From: Nitrospiraceae bacterium
Lineage (GTDB): Bacteria > Nitrospirota > Nitrospiria > Nitrospirales > Nitrospiraceae
DNA: 5,702 nucleotides
Assembly: GCA_005793285.1 (NCBI GenBank)
Contig: SXPO01000220.1
Coordinates: 1 to 5,702 of the forward strand
Direction: 5' to 3'
Position 1 is the first letter of the stretch. Every line of letters starts with the position of its first letter. Shown in pieces: positions 1 to 4,763 of the stretch. The position numbers and the translations under genes were made by a program. Below the pieces are notes generated by a model, which ran no database searches, was not told the origin of the DNA, and saw nothing but the letters and a program-made list of their open reading frames with translations.

Positions 1-233
1 AGGGTCTGCAGCGAGGGGAGGTTCAAGGCGATGGCCCGGTCGTGGAGGATCCAGGGCTTCCGCGGGAGCGGCGTCTGTTCGGGCGCGTTCTGCCACAGAG
101 TCGCAGGAGGGCGCGGCGCCTCGGCCCAGGCGGTCTGAGAGGAGAGGCAGGCGATCAGTCCGGCCAGGAACAAGCGCCGGACGAGCGAGCCGCTGAATGA
201 GGGGAAGGCAGAAGTCACAGAGCAGCCTACCAT
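1..233 (-). CDS. Exported protein of unknown function, N-terminal part only
   Basis: The frame opens with ATG at 233-231 and stays open for 77 codons to the left edge, so the C-terminus is missing. The first ~37 residues look like a Sec signal peptide: a polar start, two arginines at about 19-20 (LVRR), a hydrophobic stretch (LFLAGLIACL), and an AWA motif before EAPRPP that fits signal peptidase I cleavage. The mature part starts Pro/Arg-rich and continues with a PWILHDRAIALNLPSLQTL segment. I do not recognise a family. The gene follows the methyltransferase stop codon by 19 bp on the same strand, so the two are probably co-transcribed. I see no clear Shine-Dalgarno before the ATG, so a start a few codons further in (for example a GTG at codon 6) is possible. 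The export call rests on the signal peptide; the function is unknown. Confidence 0.7.
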   Translation of the reverse strand, partial: MVGCSVTSAFPSFSGSLVRRLFLAGLIACLSSQTAWAEAPRPPATLWQNAPEQTPLPRKPWILHDRAIALNLPSLQT

Positions 234-252
234 AGTTTCGGGCCAGGATTGC

Positions 253-1110
253 TCATAGAGGTTTGCGCGCCGCGACGATGTGGACGGCGAAGGGGAATAC
301 CAGGGCTCGGTCTCTCCGATATTCCTCGGCTGCGGCCACGATCTTCTGTTCCGCTTCGCGCTGTTGCTGCGGCGTCAGTTGCGACAGGAGATTCTGGATC
401 GGCGCGGCAATATCCATCAGGCTTCGATAGTAGTCCCCCGCCGAAGGGTAGGACCATTCGGCTAGAAACTCCTGCTCCATGAGGTCCGTCAGTCCGGCCT
501 CATGCAGCATGGCTGCGAGATCGCCGGGCTGAGCGAGCCGGAAAATGCCCGGGGCGTTCTGGTCCGGCTGCGGCAGGTCGAGGAACTGTTTGATCACGTT
601 CATGGGCAGGAGCAGGGAGGGGTTCTTGGCCGGCGCGGACCAGACCGCGGCGGCGAGCCAGCCTCCCGGTTTCAGGACCCGCGCAATCTCCGTTGCGGCC
701 TTGGGAATGTGAGGGAGAAACATCAAGCAGAAGCGGCTGGTCACAGCGTCGAACGAACCGGTTCCAAAGGGCAGCGTCGTCACATCGCCGGCGTGGAAGG
801 TCACATTTGCCAGCCCGAGCGTTTTCGCTTTGCGTCCTGCGATTGCCAGCATGGATTCGGCTACGTCGATGCCGATCACACTGCCTTGGGGTCCGACGAC
901 CTATGCGGCCAGCAGGGCCGGATAGCCGGTGCCGGACCCAAGGTCCAGCACATGGTGCCCGGCTCGCAGCCGCGCATCCGCGACGAGCCGGTGATTGAGG
1001 CAGGTCAGGTTCTGTTCAAAAAAGCGGTCCCATCTCTCCCAGCCGCCGGACATACGATTCCAATCCTGACGTTGGGCGTCGATGATCTGTTGCGCAGTCG
1101 GTGGGGGCAT
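253..1110 (-). pseudogene. Class I SAM-dependent methyltransferase interrupted by an in-frame amber codon
   Basis: The reading frame runs 285 codons from ATG 1110 (AAGGAAGA ribosome-binding site about 6-7 bp upstream) to TGA 255-253, a normal length for a UbiE/Methyltransf_11-type enzyme. Motifs in order: VLDLGSGTG (residues ~54-62, glycine-rich SAM loop); VIGIDVAESML (~78-88, with Asp82 as the expected SAM-ribose-binding acid); GDVTTLPF (~108-115); FDAV (~120-123); and LKPGGW (~146-151). Codon 70 (903-901) is TAG, between motif I and motif II, where the family has a variable residue. Both sides are in the same frame, with no other stop or frameshift, so a single CAG-to-TAG change would explain it. 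The substrate cannot be told from sequence; the C-terminal half (residues ~155-285) is helical, with Gln/Glu-rich stretches. It could be a recent pseudogene, a sequencing error or a readthrough gene. An internal GTG at 879 would make a protein lacking motif I, unlikely to bind SAM alone. Confidence 0.85.
901..903 (-). other. In-frame TAG codon 70 of the methyltransferase
   Basis: On the minus strand the codons read L-A-A-TAG-V-V-G-P-Q-G-S-V, joining the end of the motif I helix to the strand carrying motif II. Related enzymes have an uninterrupted helix-loop-strand here, so the TAG replaces an ordinary residue. Gln (CAG) is the simplest guess because it needs one transition. Confidence 0.85.
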
Positions 1111-1223
1111 CAGGATTCTTCCTTGCCTGCGTGAACGGTCTGGGTCTGTCGAGGCACCCTTCGTCTGGACGATCATCGTAGCGGGACCAGCGGGGCGAAT
1201 CAACTTGACAGACGCTCCCTTTT

Positions 1224-1244
1224 TCATCGTTCATCGCTCACCGC
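1224..1244 (-). repeat. Short heptad repeat (TGAGCGA-TGAACGA-TGA)
   Basis: Read on the minus strand, 1244-1224 gives two 7-bp units differing at two positions plus a partial third, preceded by GCGG. It matches 4711-4731 on the plus strand at 18 of 21 positions by hand alignment, including the GCGGTGA lead-in. It lies in the non-coding gap between the divergent genes. Confidence 0.55.
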
Positions 1245-1342
1245 GCTGCGTTGCCGTCTTACACGATTTTCATTGCATTGCAGCGATGGTCTTCTGACAA
1301 TGCATAAAAGGTTCGGCGAGGAGTTTCGCGCATTAGATGGCG

Positions 1343-1349
1343 AGAGGAA
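1343..1349 (+). promoter_or_regulatory. Ribosome-binding site deciding the transporter start
   Basis: AGAGGAA lies about 5 bp before ATG 1355 and inside the reading frame of the alternative ATG 1337. This favours the shorter protein, which begins MSSVSLALLIFG, directly at the first membrane helix. Confidence 0.6.
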
Positions 1350-1354
1350 ATTGC

Positions 1355-2695
1355 ATGTCTTCGGTGTCTCTGGCCCTGCTCATTTTCGGTATTTGCTATC
1401 TGGTCATCATGACCGAGCGGATACACAAGACGATTGTGGCCTTGTTCGGCGCGACGGTGATGATCGGGCTGGGCGTGGTGTCGCAAGACGAGGCCTTCTA
1501 CTCCCATGAGTTCGGTATCGACTACGGCGTCGTGTTTCTGCTCATCGGGATGATGGTAATCGTGAACATCGTCCGGGAGACCGGCCTCTTCGATGTCTTG
1601 GCCATCTGGGCGGCGCAGCGGGCCGATGCGAAGCCGTTCCGTCTGCTGGTGTTGCTGGCCTTGCTGACGGCAGGCCTCTCGGCTATGTTGGATAACGTCA
1701 CCACCGTGCTGCTCCTGGCGCCGGTCACGCTGGCCATTACCAAGCGGCTGGAACTCAATCCCATTGCCTTTCTGATTACCGAGGCGCTCGCGTCCAACAT
1801 CGGCGGGACCGCGACGCTGGTCGGCGATCCGCCCAATATCATGATCGCCAGCAAGGCGGAGCTGGGTTATCTCGACTTTCTGGCGGTCTTGGGCCCCATT
1901 TCGGTAGCGATTATGGCTCTGTTTGTGGCGGCTCTGTGGCTTATCTTCGGGAGGAACATGACCGTGTCCCCGCATCTCCGAACGGCGGTACTAGCCTTGA
2001 ATTCACGGGAAGCTGTGCCGGATCGGCCCTTCCTGCACCGCTGCCTCTGGCTGTTGGGGGTCGTGAACGTGGGGTTCTGTTTCCATTCGCTCATCCATCT
2101 TGAGCCGGCCACGATCGCCCTGCTCGGCGCGAGCCTCTTCATGCTGCTCGGTCATGCGAGGCGGAAGCCGGAGGATGGCGAGGAACTGTCCTATCTCATC
2201 GATGTCGAGTGGAAAACTATCTTCTTCTTTATCGGGCTGTTCGTGCTGGTCGGTGGATTGGTCAAAGTCGGGGTGATTCGCTACTTGGCGGACCAGTTGG
2301 TGGTTGTGACGCAGGGGGACCTTGCCGGCTCCACGATGGCGGTGCTCTGGGGGTCGGCTTTCCTCTCAGCTCTGGTGGACAACATTCCCTACGTCGCGGC
2401 AATGAATCCGTTGATCGTGGACCTGGCCCGCTCTCTGCACCCTGAGATTATGGATTATGCCACCTTGGTGCATCAGCCGGACATCCTGCCGCTCTGGTGG
2501 GCCCTGGCACTCGGCGCCTGTCTGGGAGGGAACGGCACGATCATCGGCGCGAGCGCGAATGTCGTGATCGTGGATATGGCGCGCAAAGCCGGCTATCCCA
2601 TCTCTTTCTGGCAGTTCTTCAAGTTCGGGTTCCCCGTCATGATCAGTTCGGTGTTCGTCAGTTCGGTCTATCTCTGGTTCCTCTTTCTTCGCTGA
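1355..2695 (+). CDS. ArsB/NhaD-like (P-permease) ion transporter, SLC13-type superfamily
   Basis: A 446-residue, strongly hydrophobic inner-membrane protein with roughly 10-12 predicted membrane segments. It shows the twofold internal repeat of the ion-transporter superfamily. The first half has DNVTT (~113-117) then SNIGGTATLVGDPPNIMI (~147-164). The second half has DNIPY (~342-346) then GGNGTIIGASANVV (~391-404). In this superfamily such Asn/Gly/Thr-rich hairpins line the substrate and ion site. The sequence resembles P-permease/ArsB-NhaD proteins (COG1055-like), which move anions or exchange Na+/H+; it does not reveal the substrate, and I would not call it an arsenite pump. I chose ATG 1355 over the in-frame ATG 1337 because AGAGGAA (1343-1349) sits at proper spacing before it, while the best motif for 1337 is about 13 bp away. 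A loop at ~205-230 and one at ~266-284 (RRKPEDGEE) are polar. It appears to be a single-gene transcript, ended by the terminator at 2723-2758. Confidence 0.9.
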   Translation: MSSVSLALLIFGICYLVIMTERIHKTIVALFGATVMIGLGVVSQDEAFYSHEFGIDYGVVFLLIGMMVIVNIVRETGLFDVLAIWAAQRADAKPFRLLVLLALLTAGLSAMLDNVTTVLLLAPVTLAITKRLELNPIAFLITEALASNIGGTATLVGDPPNIMIASKAELGYLDFLAVLGPISVAIMALFVAALWLIFGRNMTVSPHLRTAVLALNSREAVPDRPFLHRCLWLLGVVNVGFCFHSLIHLEPATIALLGASLFMLLGHARRKPEDGEELSYLIDVEWKTIFFFIGLFVLVGGLVKVGVIRYLADQLVVVTQGDLAGSTMAVLWGSAFLSALVDNIPYVAAMNPLIVDLARSLHPEIMDYATLVHQPDILPLWWALALGACLGGNGTIIGASANVVIVDMARKAGYPISFWQFFKFGFPVMISSVFVSSVYLWFLFLR

Positions 2696-2722
2696 GCATC
2701 CTTCGACGCCTCTCTTGTTGCT

Positions 2723-2758
2723 CGTTGTAGGCCAGGCGCCCTGGCGAACGGTTTTTTT
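2723..2758 (+). terminator. Intrinsic terminator after the transporter gene
   Basis: A perfect 6-bp GC-rich stem, GCCAGG (2731-2736) with CCTGGC (2740-2745), closes a 3-nt loop. A lower CGTT (2723-2726)/AACG (2747-2750) helix extends it past a small asymmetric internal loop. Seven T residues follow at 2752-2758. It starts 28 bp after the transporter stop codon and precedes the next promoter, so it insulates the two units. Confidence 0.85.
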
Positions 2759-2848
2759 ACAGCTTTCAGGGTCGGCTAATTAGGGAGCTGTGAGGTGGAA
2801 GAAAAGAGGCCGGGAGTCTTTGTCGGAGCGCCTCGTCTGCGTGCGGGA

Positions 2849-2877
2849 TTGCGTGGTTGCTTCTGTCTCGTTAGAAT
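2849..2877 (+). promoter_or_regulatory. Sigma70-like promoter for the small exported protein
   Basis: TTGCGT (2849-2854) and TAGAAT (2872-2877) are separated by exactly 17 bp; the -10 box matches five of six consensus bases. A start about 7 bp downstream falls near 2884, on top of the first in-frame ATG. That argues that translation begins at a later ATG (2917). It lies between the upstream terminator and the gene, as expected. Confidence 0.5.
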
Positions 2878-2916
2878 CCTTCCATGTTGATCTTTTTTTT
2901 GAGAATGTTTGCTTCC

Positions 2917-3297
2917 ATGAAGCGCTCTCTCGCGTTGGCTGCTTTATTGGTCGTGCTTGCCGTTCCTTGCGGGGCGCAGGCGCCGCCGCAAACGCCGACT
3001 CCGCCGTCTGTTCAGAATCAATTAGGACAGACTCCACAAGCTGCTCTGCCACTGACGACATCCGGTGCCGGAGTTTCCACAGGTGGCCTTACATCTGTGC
3101 CGGTTCCCGGAGTTGGTTCTTCGGCGAGTTCAAGTTTCGGGAAGCGGTTTGGCTCTGCGGGACAGGGGCTCCCAGGAATGCTGGGCGGTCCGCCGATTAA
3201 GGGATCGATGGGCTATCAAGATCCTTCCAGCAAGTTCATGCGCCCGCCAGAGATTCCGCCGGTGTTGTGCGATCCGGCCGTCAACATCCTCTGCTGA
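2917..3297 (+). CDS. Small exported Pro/Gly/Ser-rich protein of unknown function
   Basis: Starting at ATG 2917 the product is 126 residues. Residues 1-20 form a Sec signal peptide: MKR, a hydrophobic core (SLALAALLVVLAVP), then CGAQA before PPQTPTPP, fitting signal peptidase I. The cysteine there lacks a proper lipobox, so a lipoprotein is unlikely. The mature part (~106 residues) is low complexity and probably disordered: Pro/Thr/Gln-rich first, then Gly/Ser/Val-rich, then a GKRFGSAGQGLPGMLGGPP stretch. It ends PPEIPPVLCDPAVNILC with two cysteines eight residues apart, which could form a disulfide in the periplasm. In-frame ATGs at 2884 and 2905 give longer N-termini, but 2884 coincides with the predicted transcription start; Shine-Dalgarno support is weak for all three. 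I do not recognise a family. Export is well supported; function is unknown. Confidence 0.7.
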   Translation: MKRSLALAALLVVLAVPCGAQAPPQTPTPPSVQNQLGQTPQAALPLTTSGAGVSTGGLTSVPVPGVGSSASSSFGKRFGSAGQGLPGMLGGPPIKGSMGYQDPSSKFMRPPEIPPVLCDPAVNILC

Positions 3298-3317
3298 GAA
3301 TCCGCCAGAGCAAGGAC

Positions 3318-3370
3318 CGTGAAGCGTCGTTCGTTTTCGGATTCGGACGCTTCACGCTTAACGAACGACG
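3318..3370. repeat. Two overlapping 11-bp inverted repeats, mutually exclusive hairpins
   Basis: Arm A, CGTGAAGCGTC (3318-3328), is the exact reverse complement of 3346-3356. Arm B, CGTCGTTCGTT (3325-3335), is the exact reverse complement of 3360-3370. The left arms share 3325-3328, so only one full hairpin can form at a time, with loops of 17 and 24 nt. The block also contains 7-bp phased repeats (ACGCTTC-ACGCTTA-ACG), and AACGACG recurs at 3364-3370 and 3378-3384. It lies between the stop codon of the small exported protein and the candidate promoter of the next gene. It could be a dispersed extragenic element or an RNA structure in a readthrough transcript. Confidence 0.7.
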
Positions 3371-3474
3371 AGAGACAAACGACGCCGCGAGGATGGTTGA
3401 CGGCTAAAGTCGAATCGGCTAGGTTGTGCCCGTCCTTGTGAGGCTTCGCACCATGTTGGTCCTGCCGTTGATGT

Positions 3475-3480
3475 AGGAGG
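3475..3480 (+). promoter_or_regulatory. Strong Shine-Dalgarno supporting a TTG start
   Basis: A perfect AGGAGG ends 5 bp before TTG 3486. It is the strongest ribosome-binding site in the window, and no ATG or GTG near it opens this frame, so it decides the uncommon start codon. Confidence 0.8.
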
Positions 3481-3485
3481 TTCGA

Positions 3486-4133
3486 TTGAACTGCGGTCGC
3501 CCGGTTCTCATTCTTGTCCTGTTTGTGTGTCTCACCCTCGTCGCCTGGCCCACCAAGGCGGCTGAGCCTACGTTCGATCAGACGGCTCGGTACATCCTGG
3601 AAATTGTCAAGGCGTTTCGCACGGCCTACGTGCTGGACGTGGTGGAGCATCTCAGGGAAAGCGGGGTCGTGCCGAAGGAAGACTGGCAGAAGGATTCGCA
3701 TTTCATGCCGCTTCCGGCTCAATTTGTAAAGTCTGCAGCCGCGAAAGTGAACGGGTTTGAGATGGGCTTAATCGGCCTGAGTCCACTCAATTCTGCAAAT
3801 CGTCCCAGGACTCTTGCCGAAAGCGATGCGCTCGTCCAGTTGGAGAAGAATCGCGATATGCGCGTGCTCAGCTTCGTGGACGGCGACCAATTCAAAGCCA
3901 TCTCGGCGGATCTTGCGATCGTTCAGTCTTGCGTGGATTGCCATAATCAGCACCCGCAGGCGCCGCGGCAGAATTTTCGCCGCTGGGATGTGATGGGCGG
4001 TATCATCGTTCGTCTCAACCGGAATGCCTCGCCGGAAGGGCTTCCTCTGGGGCCTGAGCCATCCAAACGGCCGGTGGGGCCAATCGAGCGGGCGGTTCCG
4101 AATCAGACTGTGCCGGCCCCCTGGGCTCGCTAA
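3486..4133 (+). CDS. Exported single-haem c-type protein, DUF3365 (Tll0287-like)
   Basis: A 215-residue protein starting with TTG. Residues 1-26 form a Sec signal peptide (MNCGRPVLILVLFVCLTLVAW, cleavage likely after PTKAA). The mature domain looks like the DUF3365/Tll0287 haem-binding fold: an N-terminal helix (~28-60), a central PAS-like region with FEMGLIGLSPLNSANRPR (~91-107), and near the C-terminal end of the domain a CVDCH haem c attachment site (C149, C152, H153) followed by NQHP and RRWDVMGGIIV (~165-175). In this family the histidine of CxxCH ligates a covalently bound haem, suggesting periplasmic redox or ligand sensing; the real role is unknown. A Pro-rich tail (~182-215) follows. 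No kinase or other output domain is attached, unlike sensor fusions of this family. The serine hydrolase gene follows after 36 bp on the same strand, so the two are probably co-transcribed. The family call rests on recognising the motif pattern. Confidence 0.85.
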   Translation: MNCGRPVLILVLFVCLTLVAWPTKAAEPTFDQTARYILEIVKAFRTAYVLDVVEHLRESGVVPKEDWQKDSHFMPLPAQFVKSAAAKVNGFEMGLIGLSPLNSANRPRTLAESDALVQLEKNRDMRVLSFVDGDQFKAISADLAIVQSCVDCHNQHPQAPRQNFRRWDVMGGIIVRLNRNASPEGLPLGPEPSKRPVGPIERAVPNQTVPAPWAR

Positions 4134-4169
4134 CGATTCCGCTCAATCTCTCTTCCTTATCGTGATCCT

Positions 4170-4721
4170 ATGACCACGCCTGTGCTCATCCTGCCCGGCT
4201 TCGGTAATTCCGGACCGTACCATTGGCAAACTCTCTGGGGCTTGCGCCATCCCGATTGGCAGCGTGTGGAGCTGGGCCATTGGGACAGCCCTGTCTGTGA
4301 CGATTGGATCAGCAGGCTGGATGTTGGCGTGAAGGCTTGTCCTACTCCTCCTATCCTGGTGGCCCATAGCCTCGCTTGTCTCCTGGTCGCCCATTGGGCC
4401 AGCCGTTCATCGTTAGCGATAGAGGGCGCTTTTCTCGTGGCGGTGCCGGACCCGCAGAGTGAATATTTCCCCGCCACGGCTCATGGGTTTGAGTCTGTGC
4501 CGATGGAGCCCTTCGCCTTTCGGAGCTTGGTGGTCGCCAGCATGAACGATTCGTTCGGCTCGCTGGCCCATGCCAGAGACTGTGCGATTGCCTGGGGGAG
4601 CGGGCTCGTCGATATCGGCCCGGCGGGACATATCAACGCAGAGAGCGGGCATGGCGAGTGGCACGAGGGCCATGATCTTTTTCAACAATTCGGCAGTGTG
4701 AAAATAATGAGCGGTGAATGA
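4170..4721 (+). CDS. RBBP9/YdeN-family alpha/beta serine hydrolase
   Basis: A 183-residue cytoplasmic protein, typical length for this small alpha/beta-hydrolase family (PF06821). It opens with the family signature VLILPGFGNSGPYHWQTLW (~5-23). The likely catalytic triad is Ser67 in the nucleophile elbow VAHSLACL (a non-classical GxSxG, as usual here), Asp127 in ASMNDSFG, and His154 in GPAGHINAESGHGEW. VPDPQSEYFP (~92-101) lies between, in the place where relatives have a variable cap-like insert. Relatives act as esterases or peptidases on poorly known substrates, so no substrate can be given. It follows the haem-protein gene by 36 bp. No clear Shine-Dalgarno precedes ATG 4170, so expression may depend on the upstream gene. 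It ends in TGA, overlapping the heptad repeat at 4711-4731. Confidence 0.9.
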   Translation: MTTPVLILPGFGNSGPYHWQTLWGLRHPDWQRVELGHWDSPVCDDWISRLDVGVKACPTPPILVAHSLACLLVAHWASRSSLAIEGAFLVAVPDPQSEYFPATAHGFESVPMEPFAFRSLVVASMNDSFGSLAHARDCAIAWGSGLVDIGPAGHINAESGHGEWHEGHDLFQQFGSVKIMSGE

Positions 4722-4731
4722 TGAATGATGA
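4711..4731 (+). repeat. Short heptad repeat (TGAATGA x 2.4) at the hydrolase stop codon
   Basis: TGAATGA is repeated twice plus TGA from 4715 to 4731, preceded by GCGG. The hydrolase stop codon (4719-4721) is inside it, so its last two sense codons (Gly, Glu) come from the repeat. It matches 1244-1224 on the minus strand at 18 of 21 positions by hand alignment. The 42-bp convergent gap that follows (4722-4763) has no convincing terminator on either strand. Confidence 0.6.
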
Positions 4732-4763
4732 GCAAAGAAACTACGCTCGTGCTATCGGACGAT

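Larger units (their letters stand above)
1111..1354. promoter_or_regulatory. Divergent intergenic region between methyltransferase and transporter
   Basis: This 244-bp gap separates two genes pointing away from each other, so it must hold promoters for both. For the minus strand, TTGTCA (1300-1295) and TGCAAT (1277-1272) are 17 bp apart, and TTGTCA matches five of six consensus bases. For the plus strand, TTGCAG (1278-1283) and TGCATA (1301-1306), also 17 bp apart, make a weak pair. A consensus TTGACA at 1205-1210 has no good -10 partner. The region also carries a heptad repeat (1224-1244). The promoter assignments come from eye inspection only and are tentative; overlapping divergent promoters would imply shared control. 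Confidence 0.35.
3298..3485 (+). promoter_or_regulatory. Intergenic region with a candidate promoter for the haem-protein/hydrolase pair
   Basis: This 188-bp gap contains TTGACG (3397-3402, five of six to consensus) and TAGGTT (3420-3425, matching the most conserved T, A and final T) with a 17-bp spacer. A start near 3432 would leave a ~54-nt leader. The 5' half holds the overlapping inverted repeats at 3318-3370. No T-run follows those repeats, so they are not a standard terminator for the preceding gene. The promoter call is by eye only. Confidence 0.4.

Noticed and set aside
253..879. An independent shorter methyltransferase starting at GTG 879
   Set aside because: It would lack the glycine-rich motif I, and similarity to the family continues upstream in the same frame through the TAG codon. 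It has only a weak AAGG before it.
901..903. Pyrrolysine insertion at the amber codon
   Set aside because: Pyrrolysine is known mainly from methylamine methyltransferases, which are an unrelated fold. The codon lies in a variable loop with no catalytic role, and no pyl genes are visible.
1111..1227. N-terminal extension of the methyltransferase to codon 1227
   Set aside because: The extra 39 residues look non-coding, and ATG 1110 has an AAGGAAGA ribosome-binding site at proper spacing, followed by a typical N-terminus (TAQQIIDAQRQDWNRMSGGW).
1259..1975. A 238-residue minus-strand frame opposite the transporter
   Set aside because: Very rich in Gln, His, Arg and Asp with no hydrophobic core; it is the antisense image of hydrophobic transporter codons.
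253..2695. An arsenic detoxification pair: ArsM-like methyltransferase beside an ArsB-like pump
   Set aside because: The methyltransferase frame has only two cysteines (~residues 36 and 128) and lacks the conserved set needed by ArsM to bind arsenite. The transporter belongs to a broad superfamily in which the ArsB name is loose. No arsR or arsC is nearby.
2790..3200. A 136-residue plus-strand frame starting with GTG
   Set aside because: It overlaps the signal-peptide-bearing gene in another frame, has Arg/Cys/Ser-rich composition typical of an out-of-frame translation, and its purine-rich motif is too close to the GTG.
4722..4763. A bidirectional terminator between the convergent hydrolase and oxidoreductase genes
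   Set aside because: Only a 4-bp TCGT/ACGA pairing with an 8-nt loop is visible, and no T-run follows on either strand.
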